The translations under genes and the position numbers were made by a program. From Methylobacterium sp. J-048 (GTDB taxonomy: Bacteria; Pseudomonadota; Alphaproteobacteria; Rhizobiales; Beijerinckiaceae), in contig NZ_JAKSYL010000287.1 of the NCBI RefSeq assembly GCF_022829515.1, positions 1 through 64,000 on the forward strand: a stretch of 64,000 bases of DNA. The letters are read 5' to 3'. This document shows, piece by piece, positions 54,406 through 63,789 of the stretch. The notes below the pieces were generated by a model that did no database searches, was not told the origin of the DNA, and worked only from the letters and a program-made list of their open reading frames with translations. Each line of letters opens with the position of its first letter. The first letter of the stretch is position 1.

Positions 54406-55461
54406 TTGACGGACGCACCCGCGCTGCGCCTGCGGCTGGAGGACCTGACCAAACGCTTCGGCACGCATGTCGCCGTCGATGCGGTGAACCTCGAGCTGGA
54501 GGCCGGGGAGTTCTTCTGCCTGCTCGGGCCGTCCGGCTGCGGGAAGAGCACCCTGCTGCGCCTGATCGCGGGCTTCGAGATCCCAAGTTCCGGTCGCGTG
54601 CGGCTGGGCGATCAGGACCTGACAGCCCTGCCGCCGCACCGGCGGCCGGTGAACATGATGGTCCAGTCCTACGCCCTGTTCCCGCATATGAGCGTGGCCG
54701 GGAATGTCGGCTACGGCCTGAAGGGTCTGGGCCGGACTGCCGCGTCCGCCAGGGTGGCCGAGCTGCTGCGCCTCGTCCAGCTTGAAGGCTTCGCCGAGCG
54801 CCGGCCCGACACGTTGTCGGGCGGGCAGCGCCAGCGGGTCGCTCTGGCCCGGGCGCTCGCCCGAGAGCCGAAGCTGCTCCTTCTGGACGAACCCCTCGGC
54901 GCCCTCGACCGCGGCCTGCGCGAGGAGACGCAAGCGGAGCTGCGCGCCGTCCAGCGCCGGCTCGGCACCGCCTTCGTGGTGGTGACCCACGATCCCGAGG
55001 AGGCGATGATGCTGGCCGACCGGATCGGCGTCATGGAGCGCGGCCGGCTCGCCCAGGTCGGACCGGCGGCCGAGCTGTACCGGCGTCCGGCCAGCCGGTT
55101 CGTGGCGGGCCTGCTCGGCGACGTGAACCTCATCCCCGGCCGCCTTGGTCCGGCCGAGGCCGGCGACAGCCGCGCGGTTCAGACCCCGCATGGGCCTGTC
55201 CGGGCAGCCGCGACGGCGCTGCCCGAGGGCGCGACGGTGGTCGTCGCAGTGCGCCCGGAAAACCTGATCGTCGGCACCGAAGGACTTCCGGTGACGATCG
55301 CCGACGCGATTTTCTTAGGGGATCGCCTGCGCCGGACCTTGCGCTTGCCCGACGGCACCCTGCTGCGGTCGAGTGGGCGGCCTGACGACGAGAACGCTCC
55401 CGCAGGTTCGGAAACCCGCGCCGGCTTTGCCGCCGCCGACGCCGTGATCCTCCCGGCATGA
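54406..55461 (+). CDS. ABC importer ATPase (PotA/PotG type)
   Basis: A 351-residue ATPase of the polyamine/spermidine-putrescine group. Walker [10 protein letters not shown] is at 41-49; the Q-loop is MVQSYALFPHM; signature LSGGQRQR and Walker B LLLLDEPLGALD follow. After residue 240 comes a TOBE domain. A TTG start lies four bases after the Crp/Fnr stop, so the two are probably co-transcribed. The two permeases follow, but no binding protein. Confidence 0.87.
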   Translation: MTDAPALRLRLEDLTKRFGTHVAVDAVNLELEAGEFFCLLGPSGCGKSTLLRLIAGFEIPSSGRVRLGDQDLTALPPHRRPVNMMVQSYALFPHMSVAGNVGYGLKGLGRTAASARVAELLRLVQLEGFAERRPDTLSGGQRQRVALARALAREPKLLLLDEPLGALDRGLREETQAELRAVQRRLGTAFVVVTHDPEEAMMLADRIGVMERGRLAQVGPAAELYRRPASRFVAGLLGDVNLIPGRLGPAEAGDSRAVQTPHGPVRAAATALPEGATVVVAVRPENLIVGTEGLPVTIADAIFLGDRLRRTLRLPDGTLLRSSGRPDDENAPAGSETRAGFAAADAVILPA

Positions 55462-55513
55462 TGCGGCTGGGCATCAGGCACGTCCGCACGACCGAGCCGT
55501 GTGAGCGGCAGCC

Positions 55514-56431
55514 GTGAGGGTTAAGGCGCCGAGAAGACCCCTGTTCGACCGGCTCGCGCGCCTGCCGCCGTTCCTGTGGCTGACGGCCTTCTTCCTGCTG
55601 CCGTTCGTGATCACGCTGAAGATCAGCCTATCCGAGCCGGCGACCGCGATTCCGCCCTACCTGCCGGTGCTCGATTGGCAGGGCGGGCTCGACGGCTGGT
55701 CGAGCTTCCTCGAATCCTTGAACCTCGACAATTACGCGACGCTCGCCGCCGACACGCTCTATCGCGACGCAGCCCTGGGCTCGCTCGGCTACGCGCTGGT
55801 CGCCAGCCTGATCCTGGTCGCGCTCGGCACGCCGCTCGCCTACGCGCTGGCCCGGGCGCCGTCGCGGTGGCAACCGCTCCTGGTCGCCCTCGTGGTGGTG
55901 CCGTTCTGGACGAGCTTCCTGATCCGGATCTACGCCTGGATCGCGATCCTCAAGCCGGAGGGCCTGCTGAACCTGATCCTGCGCCGGCTCGGCCTGATCA
56001 CCGAGCCGCTGATCATCCTGAACACCGATGCCGCGGTGATCATCGGCTTGGTCTACGCCTACCTGCCGTTCATGGTCCTGCCGCTCTACGCGGTGATGAA
56101 TCGCCTCGACCCGGCCCTGCGCGAGGCCGCGGCGGACCTCGGCGCCTCGCCGACCCGGGTGTTCTGGACCGTGACGCTGCCGCTCAGCCTGCCCGGGATC
56201 GCGGCCGGCGCCGGGCTGTGCTTCATCCCGATGGTCGGCGAGTTCGTGATCCCGGACCTGCTGGGCGGCTCCGAGACCCTGATGCTCGGCCGGGTGCTCT
56301 GGAGCGAGTTCTTCTCGAACCGCGACTGGCCGCTCGCCTCCGCGGTGGCGGTGCTGATCCTGGCGATCATCATCGGCCCGGTGGTGCTGTTTCGCGACAG
56401 CCTGCGCGCCGGCGAGGAGGGGCGCCCATGA
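55514..56431 (+). CDS. ABC importer permease (PotB/PotH type)
   Basis: A 305-residue inner-membrane subunit with six helices. A periplasmic loop of about 50 residues lies after helix 1. The coupling loop is LREAAADLGASPTRVFWTVTLP (around 200-220). The GTG start has only weak support from sequence, 52 bases after the ATPase stop. It ends on an ATGA overlap with the next permease. Confidence 0.87.
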   Translation: MRVKAPRRPLFDRLARLPPFLWLTAFFLLPFVITLKISLSEPATAIPPYLPVLDWQGGLDGWSSFLESLNLDNYATLAADTLYRDAALGSLGYALVASLILVALGTPLAYALARAPSRWQPLLVALVVVPFWTSFLIRIYAWIAILKPEGLLNLILRRLGLITEPLIILNTDAAVIIGLVYAYLPFMVLPLYAVMNRLDPALREAAADLGASPTRVFWTVTLPLSLPGIAAGAGLCFIPMVGEFVIPDLLGGSETLMLGRVLWSEFFSNRDWPLASAVAVLILAIIIGPVVLFRDSLRAGEEGRP

Positions 56432-57201
56432 CCTGGGTGACCCGCACCGCCCTCGTCATGGGGCTGGGCTTCCTCTACGCGCCGATCCTGGTGCTGATCG
56501 CCTACTCGTTCAACGCCTCGAGTCTGGTCACCGTCTGGGGCGGATTCTCGACCCGGTGGTACGGCACGCTGCTGGCCGATGCGCCGCTGATGGCGGCGGC
56601 TTGGGTCTCTCTTCAGGTTGCGCTGCTGGCGAGCCTGATCGCCACGATCCTCGGGACCCTCGCGGCTCTGGCCCTGGAGCGCCACGGCCGCTTCCGCGGA
56701 CGGGCGCTGTTCACCGGCCTGATCTTCGGGCCGATGGTGATGCCGGAGGTGATGATCGGCCTGTCGCTCCTCCTGATGTTCATCGGCATCGGGATCGACC
56801 GGGGCCTCGTAACCCTCGTGATCGCGCACGCGACCTTCTGCACCGGCTTCGTCGCCGTGGTCGTGGCGGCGCGCCTGCGCGGGCTCGACCGCGGCCTCGA
56901 GGAGGCGGCGGCCGATCTCGGCGCGGGGCCGGTGCGGGTGTTCCTCACCATCACGCTGCCGCTGCTGGCTCCCGCTGTGCTGGCCGGCGCGCTCCTGGCT
57001 TTCACCCTGTCGCTCGACGACCTCGTGATCGCGAGCTTCGTCTCGGGCCCGGGCTCGACCACCCTGCCGATGCGCCTCTACGGCCAGGTCCGGCTCGGGG
57101 TGAATCCGGAGATCAACGCCGCCTCGACGCTCCTCGTCGTGCTGGTCAGCGCCTTCGTGCTGCTGGCGTCATGGCTCACCGTTAGGCGTTCGCGCGCCTG
57201 A
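56428..57201 (+). CDS. ABC importer permease (PotC/PotI type)
   Basis: A 257-residue inner-membrane subunit with six helices and the coupling loop LEEAAADLGAGPVRVFLTITLP (around 154-175). FTLSLDDLVIASFVSGPG is a family block. Together with the upstream permease and ATPase it forms a polyamine-type importer that lacks a periplasmic binding protein at this locus. Confidence 0.88.
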   Translation: MTWVTRTALVMGLGFLYAPILVLIAYSFNASSLVTVWGGFSTRWYGTLLADAPLMAAAWVSLQVALLASLIATILGTLAALALERHGRFRGRALFTGLIFGPMVMPEVMIGLSLLLMFIGIGIDRGLVTLVIAHATFCTGFVAVVVAARLRGLDRGLEEAAADLGAGPVRVFLTITLPLLAPAVLAGALLAFTLSLDDLVIASFVSGPGSTTLPMRLYGQVRLGVNPEINAASTLLVVLVSAFVLLASWLTVRRSRA

Positions 57202-57336
57202 CGCGATTTTCATCCGGCCGTGCTCCGAGACGCGTCGCGCGAGACGTGCGCTCGCGCACGCAGCCACGCTTCGGGCGATCGTACCATTTCCGTGAGCCTG
57301 CTGCGTCAAGCAGCGAGTCTATGAGGGACCATCGTC

Positions 57337-57561
57337 ATGATTCGTGCTCTGACATTGCTACCTCTTGCTACGCTCCTCGTCGTACCAGCCGCGGAAGCCC
57401 GTTCGGCCCGTGTCCACGCAAAGCCTCTGCCCAATCCCGCCATCAAGGCGCGCGAATCGGCGCTGAAGGATTTCGACGCCCGGATGAGCCGGCTCGACGC
57501 GCTGATGGGCTTGCCGCCGAAGGCGTCGCCCCGGTCGCGCTCGGCGGAGGCCGGCCGCTGA
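57337..57561 (+). CDS. Small exported protein (74 aa)
   Basis: A 74-residue protein with a Sec signal peptide: one arginine, a hydrophobic run (ALTLLPLATLLVVPA) and an A-E-A cleavage-like site near residue 21. The mature 53 residues are basic and helical, with no domain recognised. It is isolated, convergent with ureG (20 bases). Confidence 0.5.
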   Translation: MIRALTLLPLATLLVVPAAEARSARVHAKPLPNPAIKARESALKDFDARMSRLDALMGLPPKASPRSRSAEAGR

Positions 57562-57581
57562 TCAGCCTGATCGGGGGACGC

Positions 57582-58199
57582 TCAGCGGCCGAGGCCGCCG
57601 GCCTCCTCGATGAAGCGCGCGACGGCGTCGGCGCCGTCGCCGCCCCGCAGGGACGCGAACACGTAGGGCCGCGCGCCGCGCATCCGCTTGGTGTCGGCTT
57701 CCATCACCGCGAGATCGGCGCCGACCAGTGGCGCGAGATCGGTCTTGTTGACGATGAGCAGATCCGACCGGGTGATGCCGGGGCCGCCCTTACGCGGGAT
57801 CTTCTCGCCGCCCGCCACGTCGATCACGTAGAGCGTGATGTCGGCGAGCTCCGGCGAGAACGTCGCCGCCAGGTTGTCGCCGCCGGATTCGATCAGCACC
57901 AGATCGAGCTTCGGGAAGCGCCGGCTCATCTCGGCCACCGCGGCGAGGTTGATCGAGGCATCCTCGCGGATCGCCGTATGCGGGCAGCCGCCGGTCTCGA
58001 CCCCCAGGATGCGCTCCTCCGGCAGGGCGCCGGCCACCGTCAGGATCCGCGCATCCTCCTTGGTGTAGATGTCGTTGGTGATCGCGCAGATCTCATAGCG
58101 CTCGCGAAAACGCTTGCAGAGCTGCTCCATGAGGGCGGTCTTGCCGGAGCCCACGGGGCCGCCGATGCCGACGCGGAGCGGGCCGTTCGAGGAGGTCAT
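57582..58199 (-). CDS. ureG: Urease accessory GTPase UreG
   Basis: A 205-residue GTPase that inserts nickel into urease. The P-loop GPVGSGKT is at 14-21; the metal-binding CPH lies in [23 protein letters not shown] gives guanine specificity. Length and motif order are typical. It is the last gene of the urease unit, nine bases after ureF. Confidence 0.95.
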   Translation of the reverse strand: MTSSNGPLRVGIGGPVGSGKTALMEQLCKRFRERYEICAITNDIYTKEDARILTVAGALPEERILGVETGGCPHTAIREDASINLAAVAEMSRRFPKLDLVLIESGGDNLAATFSPELADITLYVIDVAGGEKIPRKGGPGITRSDLLIVNKTDLAPLVGADLAVMEADTKRMRGARPYVFASLRGGDGADAVARFIEEAGGLGR

Positions 58200-58208
58200 G
58201 CTGGGCCC

Positions 58209-58919
58209 TCAGGATCGGAAGATGCGGGAATACTGGGTCTCGTGCCGGAACGAGCCGAGATCGAGGCGGAACGTGGCGGAGCCGATCGCGTCGAGATCCG
58301 CGTCGCACGCATCCTCCGCGAGCAGCACGATACGAGGCGCCAGGGCCGCGATCACCCGCGTGCCGGCGGCCTGCCCGACCGGGGCCGCCCGCAACGCCGC
58401 CGAGACGAGGGTCTGGACGAAGGCGAGGCCATAGGCGGCAATCAGGGGCCGGCGCGCCATGCCGTGCGCCCCCGCTGCCGCACCGACCGCCACAGGATAC
58501 GCGACCGGCCCCGGGAGCGGACCGGCCAAGGCCGTCAGCGCTTCGCAGGGCCAGGCGCCGAGCGTGGCGTCGAGGAAGCTGCGGCCCTGCTGGCTGGTCT
58601 CCAAATGCAATTCGCGCGACGGCGCAAGCGCCAAGGCGAGGTCGTTGATCGCGACGATCCTCCCCGGTTCGGCCGAGGTCACCGCCCGATGGGCCTGCGC
58701 CGCCAGGATCAGATCGTTGCGCAGAGCACCGTGCTCGCAGACATCGGCGAGCCAGGCGGTGAGGCTCGCCTCATCACGCACGTCGCCGGTCTCGGCGGCC
58801 CATTCCAGCCCGTGTGAATAGGCGTAGGCGCCCACCGGATAGCCCGGCGACAACCACGCCATCAGCCGCAACGCGTCCAGGCTCTCACCCATCGGCGTGG
58901 TGGTGATGGCGGCGGCCAT
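58209..58919 (-). CDS. ureF: Urease accessory protein UreF
   Basis: A 236-residue, mostly helical protein that links UreG to the urease-UreD complex. Family features: [20 protein letters not shown] and the C-terminal [23 protein letters not shown], which ends in the usual Ser-Arg-x-Phe-x-Ser. The start is uncertain: ATG at 58919 overlaps ureE by 35 bases, and an ATG at 58892 would overlap by 8. Neither has a strong ribosome-binding site. Confidence 0.92.
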   Translation of the reverse strand: MAAAITTTPMGESLDALRLMAWLSPGYPVGAYAYSHGLEWAAETGDVRDEASLTAWLADVCEHGALRNDLILAAQAHRAVTSAEPGRIVAINDLALALAPSRELHLETSQQGRSFLDATLGAWPCEALTALAGPLPGPVAYPVAVGAAAGAHGMARRPLIAAYGLAFVQTLVSAALRAAPVGQAAGTRVIAALAPRIVLLAEDACDADLDAIGSATFRLDLGSFRHETQYSRIFRS

Positions 58920-59379
58920 GCGGGTGATCATGTCCGTGGGCATGGCCGCCGGAATAGGCCCCACCCTCCGGCCGGAACGGACGCTCGACCGGCTCGGCGG
59001 TGCCCCCCAGGCCCCGGACCATGTCGGCGAGCACATGGTCGTCGGCGATCCAGACCGTCTCCGTGCCGATCTCGGCCGGGATATGCCGGTTGCCGATATG
59101 CCAGATCAGCCGCTTGAGGGCGTGGTCGTTCGCGGCGCGGATCTCCAGCAGCCGCTCGGGTGCGGCCTCGACCCAGACCAGGCGGCCATCCTCCAGCACC
59201 AGGGCGTCGCCGTCCTCCAGCACGGCCGCCTCCGGCAGATCGAGCAGAAACCCCAAGCCCCCGGCCCCCCGCATGGCGACGCGGCGGCGATAGCGCTCGC
59301 CGGAATCGAGCACGACCCGGTCGACGATCTCGCCGCCGGACAGGTGCTCGCGGCGGAGGATGCGGGTGGCGCGGATCAT
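58885..59379 (-). CDS. ureE: Urease nickel chaperone UreE
   Basis: A 164-residue metallochaperone. The N-terminal domain carries peptide-binding features ([18 protein letters not shown]) and the middle has the metal-site [11 protein letters not shown] with conserved His. The tail is histidine-rich ([16 protein letters not shown]), which can store several Ni2+ ions. ATG at 59379 is chosen over a longer reading because the family begins there. It overlaps the ureF start. Confidence 0.95.
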   Translation of the reverse strand: MIRATRILRREHLSGGEIVDRVVLDSGERYRRRVAMRGAGGLGFLLDLPEAAVLEDGDALVLEDGRLVWVEAAPERLLEIRAANDHALKRLIWHIGNRHIPAEIGTETVWIADDHVLADMVRGLGGTAEPVERPFRPEGGAYSGGHAHGHDHPHGRRHHHHADG

Positions 59380-59413
59380 GATCGTCGCGTGATGTCGGTG
59401 GGGCTCCTCGTCG

Positions 59414-59893
59414 TCACACAACATCCTCTTCGGGTGGCCCGGGATAGAACGCAAGATCGAGGATCTGTTTCACGGTATACGGACACGTCTTTGGAAATGT
59501 CTTCTCCGGAAGACGTGTTTCACTGGACGCGCCGAGCGCGGCGAGGCGATAAGCACTTTGCAGCACATGATCGGGCCAGGATCGCAAGCTCGGGCTCGTA
59601 TCCAATAGGCCATCTATCCGGATCCGCTGCTCCACGATGGTGGTACGCCAGCCGTATTTCCGCTTCTCCGGCTGAAACTCCCATTTCAGCAGGTGAAGAA
59701 TCAGGACGGCAAGGCGGCTGCGGATCTCGGATTTTTGCGACCCGCCCAAGCTCTCGATCTCTTCGGCAACGTTTAGCTCGTCGATCTCCGACCATCGGCC
59801 AGCCCGGAGCAGAGCGGATTGCTGTTCGGACCAGAGGTAGAGATCGGTGCCATAGAGATCTGATTCTGGCGTTTTCAGCGCGGCCTTCGCCAT
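59414..59893 (-). CDS. DUF29 family protein inside the urease operon
   Basis: A 159-residue protein with the DUF29 pattern: YGTDLYLWSEQQSALLRAGRWSEID near the start, then LNVAEEIESLGGSQKSEIRSRL and LLKWEFQPEKRKYGWR. Function is unknown; the family is frequent in cyanobacteria and alphaproteobacteria and often appears in mobile or toxin-like settings. It lies between ureC and ureE on the same strand, with gaps of 33 and 34 bases, so it should be transcribed with them. Its G+C content seems lower than the urease genes, consistent with insertion. Confidence 0.82.
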   Translation of the reverse strand: MAKAALKTPESDLYGTDLYLWSEQQSALLRAGRWSEIDELNVAEEIESLGGSQKSEIRSRLAVLILHLLKWEFQPEKRKYGWRTTIVEQRIRIDGLLDTSPSLRSWPDHVLQSAYRLAALGASSETRLPEKTFPKTCPYTVKQILDLAFYPGPPEEDVV

Positions 59894-59926
59894 CTCTGGC
59901 CTCCTGTCCGTCCGCCACACGATAGC

Positions 59927-61660
59927 TCAGAACAGAAAATAGCGCTGCGCCATCGGCAGCACCTCGGCCGGCTCGCAGACCAGGAGTTCGCCGTCGGCCC
60001 GGACGTCGTAGGTCTCGGGATCGACCTCGATCACTGGCGTCGCGTCGTTGAGCACCATGTCCTTCTTCGAGATGCCGCCGCGGACATTCTCCACGGCAAC
60101 CAGCTGCTTCTGCACGCCGAGCCGTTCCCGCAACCCGTCCTCCACCGCCGCCCGGGAGACGAAGGTCAGAGCCGTCGCGTAAGGCACGCGGCCGTAGGCG
60201 CCGAACATCGGGCGGTAATGCACCGGCTGGGGCGTCGGGATCGAGGCGTTCGGGTCGCCCATCGGGGCGGCCGCGATGCTCCCGCCCTTCAGCACGAGAT
60301 CGGGCTTCACCCCGAAGAACGCCGGAGTCCAGAGCACGAGGTCGGCGAGCTTGCCGGGCTCCACCGAGCCGATATGCTTCGACACGCCGTGCGCGATGGC
60401 CGGGTTGATCGTGTACTTGGCGACGTAGCGCCGGGCGCGCAGGTTGTCGGTGCCGGAAGTGTCGCCCGCGAGGGCGCCGCGCTGGCGCTTCATCTTGTCG
60501 GCGGTCTGCCAGGTGCGGATCACGACCTCGCCGACCCGGCCCATGGCCTGGCTGTCCGACGACATCATCGAGAGCGCGCCGATATCGTGCAGGATGTCCT
60601 CGGCCGCGATCGTCTCGCGCCGGATCCGGCTCTCCGCGAAGGCGAGATCCTCGGGGATCGACGGGTCGAGGTGATGGCAGACCATGAGCATGTCGAGATG
60701 CTCGTCGATGGTGTTCTTGGTGTAGGGCCGCGTCGGGTTGGTCGAGGACGGGAGCACGTTCGGCAGCCCGGCGACCTTGATGATGTCCGGCGCGTGGCCG
60801 CCGCCCGCACCCTCGGTGTGGAAGGCGTGGATCGTCCGGCCCTTGAAAGCCGCGATCGTGTCCTCGACAAACCCCGACTCGTTGAGCGTGTCGGTGTGGA
60901 TCATGACCTGGATGTCGTGGGCGTCCGCCACCGACAGGCAGGTGTCGATCGCCGCCGGCGTCGTGCCCCAATCCTCGTGGAGCTTCAGCGCGCAGGCCCC
61001 GGCTCGCACCATCTCGACCAGGCTCTCCGGGCGCGAGGCGTTGCCCTTGCCGGCAAACGCCAGGTTCATCGGGAAGGCGTCGGCCGCCTCGATCATCCGG
61101 GCGATGTGCCAGGGACCGGGGGTGCAGGTGGTGGCGAAGGTGCCGTGCGCCGGCCCGGTGCCGCCGCCCAGCATCGTGGTTACCCCCGAGCACAAGGCCT
61201 CCTCGATCTGCTGCGGGCAGATGAAGTGGATGTGGCTGTCGAAGCCGCCGGCCGTGAGGATTTTTCCCTCCCCGGCGATCACCTCGGTGCCGGGGCCGAC
61301 GACGATGTCGATCCCGGGCTGCACGTCGGGGTTGCCGGCCTTGCCGAGCTTGAAGATCCGGCCGCGCACGATGCCGACATCGCACTTCACGACGCCCCAA
61401 TGGTCGAGCACCACCGCGTTGGTGATCACCGTGTCGACGGCGCCAGCGGCGTTGGTGACTTGGCTCTGGCCCATCCCGTCACGGATGACCTTGCCGCCGC
61501 CGAACTTCACCTCCTCGCCGTACGTGGTGAAGTCGCGCTCCACCGTGATCTCGAGGGACGTATCGGCCAGCCGGATCCGGTCGCCGGTGGTCGGCCCGAA
61601 CATGTCGGCATAGGCGGCCCGGGGGAGGGTGGCGGGCTTCGGCGTGTTGGCCATGGTCAC
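59927..61660 (-). CDS. ureC: Urease alpha subunit UreC
   Basis: The 577-residue catalytic subunit of urease, which hydrolyses urea to ammonia and carbamate at a dinuclear Ni site. Ligands: His143 and His145 (FDSHIHF), carbamylated Lys226 (CALKLHEDW), His255 (MIHTDTL), His281 ([15 protein letters not shown]) and a later Asp in SSDSQAMGR; the mobile-flap cysteine is Cys328 with His329 (MVCHHLD). The GTG start overlaps the ureAB stop (GTGA); an ATG lies two codons on. All expected catalytic residues are present, so the enzyme should be active if nickel is delivered. Confidence 0.97.
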   Translation of the reverse strand: MTMANTPKPATLPRAAYADMFGPTTGDRIRLADTSLEITVERDFTTYGEEVKFGGGKVIRDGMGQSQVTNAAGAVDTVITNAVVLDHWGVVKCDVGIVRGRIFKLGKAGNPDVQPGIDIVVGPGTEVIAGEGKILTAGGFDSHIHFICPQQIEEALCSGVTTMLGGGTGPAHGTFATTCTPGPWHIARMIEAADAFPMNLAFAGKGNASRPESLVEMVRAGACALKLHEDWGTTPAAIDTCLSVADAHDIQVMIHTDTLNESGFVEDTIAAFKGRTIHAFHTEGAGGGHAPDIIKVAGLPNVLPSSTNPTRPYTKNTIDEHLDMLMVCHHLDPSIPEDLAFAESRIRRETIAAEDILHDIGALSMMSSDSQAMGRVGEVVIRTWQTADKMKRQRGALAGDTSGTDNLRARRYVAKYTINPAIAHGVSKHIGSVEPGKLADLVLWTPAFFGVKPDLVLKGGSIAAAPMGDPNASIPTPQPVHYRPMFGAYGRVPYATALTFVSRAAVEDGLRERLGVQKQLVAVENVRGGISKKDMVLNDATPVIEVDPETYDVRADGELLVCEPAEVLPMAQRYFLF

Positions 61661-62277
61661 AGCTTGCCCATCACGTCGCCGCGGAACCCATAGACGGTGC
61701 GTCCGCCCGACAGCGGCACCAGCACCACCTCCCGGGTCGAGCCCGGCTCGAAGCGCACGGCGGTGCCGGGTGCGATGTCGAGGCGCCGGCCGCGCGCCCT
61801 CTCGCGCTCGAAGACGAGACCGGGATTCACCTCGAAGAAGTGGTAGTGCGAGCCGACCTGGATCGGCCGGTCGCCGGCATTGGCGACCTCGATCACAATG
61901 CGCTCGGCGCCGGCGTTGAACACGATCTCGCCGGGTAGGGTGGTGACGGTACCCGGCACGTCGGTCGAGACCGCCCCCCGGATCGGGTGATGCACCGTCA
62001 CGAGCTTGGTCCCGTCAGGAAACGTCGCCTCGACCTGGATGTCGTGGATCATCTCGGCGATGCCAGTCATCACCTGGTCGGCGGTGAGCACGTTCGCCCC
62101 CGCCTGCATCAGCTCGGCGACGCTGCGCCCGTCGCGGGCGCCCTCGACCACGAAGTCGGTGATCAGCGCTACGGCCTCGGGGTGGTTCAGCTTGACCCCG
62201 CGCGCCAGGCGGTTGCGCGCCACCTGCGCCGCCATGGCGATGAGCAGCTTGTCCTTCTCGCGGGGCGTCAGCAGCAC
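61657..62277 (-). CDS. ureAB: Fused urease gamma/beta subunit
   Basis: A 206-residue fusion: residues 1-100 match UreA ([39 protein letters not shown]) and 101-206 match UreB ([41 protein letters not shown]). Separate genes are common in proteobacteria; fusions occur in Helicobacter UreA and some alphaproteobacteria. GTG start, with GAGG nine bases before. The upstream 330 bases hold no ureD gene, which most operons place first. Confidence 0.93.
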   Translation of the reverse strand: MLLTPREKDKLLIAMAAQVARNRLARGVKLNHPEAVALITDFVVEGARDGRSVAELMQAGANVLTADQVMTGIAEMIHDIQVEATFPDGTKLVTVHHPIRGAVSTDVPGTVTTLPGEIVFNAGAERIVIEVANAGDRPIQVGSHYHFFEVNPGLVFERERARGRRLDIAPGTAVRFEPGSTREVVLVPLSGGRTVYGFRGDVMGKL

Positions 62278-62607
62278 GGGATACCTCGTCGTCGCGGCGA
62301 CGGGAGCAAGGATCATGCGCGCCGTGGGGTCAAGGGTGGCGCAAGTCGGTCCGACATCGCCGGCAAGCCGATCGGGAAGCGCCGCGTCTCGGATCCGGCC
62401 AGAGCGCTCGCCACCGAAGTGGTTGCCGATTCGGCAGCGAGCGTGACGAATCAACGGCTCTAGGCAGGTTGCAGGGATCGATGCACCATCCCCCGCTCCG
62501 AGAGCGCGATCATGCGCGTCTTCGCGGGCGTCCGTGAACACCCAACCCTCGGGCGCGGTCTCCCCGCCGTTCGCGCCGGCACCCTCGAATCCCTCGGCAC
62601 GTCAACA
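62278..62607. other. Intergenic region upstream of ureAB
   Basis: About 330 bases, divergent between ureAB and a small gene. No ureD or nickel-transport gene lies here. No clear promoter or NtrC-type site was found by eye. Confidence 0.5.
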
Positions 62608-62820
62608 ATGAATGATCTTGGCTCGCACGAACGCGACGCGCACCGATCTTCCCGCCACGATATCGATGTCAGGCTCGGACAGCACGCGGTCGGGCTGCTC
62701 CAGGGCGCCCGGGATAGCGGCGACCCGGCCCTGATCGAACAGGCCGAGGCGATGGCCATGGCGGTCGGCTTCGCCCTGGCCTCGCGTCTTTTGGGCTCAG
62801 GCGAGACCGGCGAATCCTGA
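62608..62820 (+). CDS. Small hypothetical protein (70 aa)
   Basis: A 70-residue protein starting MNDLGSHERD, with a C-terminal helix rich in Ala and Met (LIEQAEAMAMAVGFALASRLL). No known domain. An in-frame GTG/ATG further upstream would extend it without adding a domain. Divergent from ureAB, with no evident partner. Confidence 0.4.
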   Translation: MNDLGSHERDAHRSSRHDIDVRLGQHAVGLLQGARDSGDPALIEQAEAMAMAVGFALASRLLGSGETGES

Positions 62821-62834
62821 TTCCGGGCGAACCG

Positions 62835-63008
62835 TCAGGCCGCCTCGTCGTCCCCGGCAATGAGGCGCATGGCGCGCAAGCGGGCTGTGCGCTCGTCGCG
62901 CGCTCGCAAGTCCGCGCGAATGGCCGCCCAGAGAGCCGCCGGCTCGGGAATGTCCTGCGGCGGGAAAGCTGCGTCGGTTTCGGTCTCGCGTCGATCGAAG
63001 GCGTTCAT
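62835..63008 (-). CDS. Short acidic-basic hypothetical protein (57 aa)
   Basis: Reading the minus strand from the ATG at 63008 gives a 57-residue protein: MNAFDRRETETDAAF at the N-terminus, then an amphipathic helix (PEPAALWAAIRADLRARDE) and a RTARLRAMRLIAGDDEAA tail, ending TGA. Codon use follows the host. No domain is recognised. It begins with a weak GGGAT ribosome-binding site. It converges with the 70-residue gene. Confidence 0.45.
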   Translation of the reverse strand: MNAFDRRETETDAAFPPQDIPEPAALWAAIRADLRARDERTARLRAMRLIAGDDEAA

Positions 63009-63216
63009 GTCGTGGCATCCCGCGCCTTGCGCTGCGGTCCGGTATCAGCACTGCGCTTCGGCGGTCCAGCCTCAAACACGGGCACGGCCTGTACAACCGG
63101 CCTGCATCGTCACGCCGAAACCGTGTTCGCGCCGCTTCCCGATGTGTCTGGCGAACCGGGCCCGCACCGAGTGGGGGCAAAAGCTGCCCGCAAGCTTGAG
63201 CAAACGTGAGAAACAT

Positions 63217-63247
63217 AACGGACACGGAGACGTGGCACCTGTCCGTT
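63217..63247 (-). terminator. Hairpin downstream of a minus-strand small gene
   Basis: AACGGACA (63217-63224) and TGTCCGTT (63240-63247) form a perfect 8-bp stem with a 15-base loop that can pair further. On the minus strand it lies 40 bases after the stop of the 73-residue gene and is followed by ATGTTTCTC. Likely a terminator. Confidence 0.4.
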
Positions 63248-63286
63248 CCGCTCGGCCGCCCAGTTCACGTCGCTGGCGGAGTGCTC

Positions 63287-63508
63287 TCAACCCTTCGTCA
63301 GCGTGGTGATGATGGAATCGACGACGTCGATCTGGTGCTGCACCGCCACCAGCCGCGACCCCGCGGCTGCGCCGTCGCCGAGCACGAAGGTGCCTTTCTG
63401 CCGTCGCGCATCGCGCAGCTTGCGCACCGACGCGACGATGGTCTGCCGCTCCTCCACGAGTGCGGCCCGCAACTCGTTCAGGCCGTCCAGTTCCAGAGTC
63501 TCGGCCAT
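63287..63508 (-). CDS. Small helical hypothetical protein (73 aa)
   Basis: A 73-residue protein starting MAETLELDGLNELRAAL, mostly helical, with a charged amphipathic pattern (VEERQTIVASVRKLRDARRQ) followed by a glycine-alanine loop and a C-terminal helix (SRLVAVQHQIDVVDSIITTL). This could be a two-helix coiled-coil hairpin. No family is recognised. Confidence 0.5.
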   Translation of the reverse strand: MAETLELDGLNELRAALVEERQTIVASVRKLRDARRQKGTFVLGDGAAAGSRLVAVQHQIDVVDSIITTLTKG

Positions 63509-63789
63509 GCGGCGTCCCGGTGTCCTGACTACGCGGCCGGACGCCGCGGCATCCGCCCATGCGCGCGCCGGCGCGTCGTCGCACCGGCTCTCTCGCTCAT
63601 GTGCGACGCGATTGCCATGGGCGCAATCGGCGGTCATCGCGGGCAGGGGGTGTGGGCTCGCGTTCGAAGTCGGCACTGCGCCCTAATGTTGCCGCGCCGA
63701 TTGTATGCTAGGGAATGCAATATTTTTCGGCGTGACGGTGACCGATCTTGGGACGCTTCGCGGCTCGATCACGCAAGGGCCAGTCAGGC

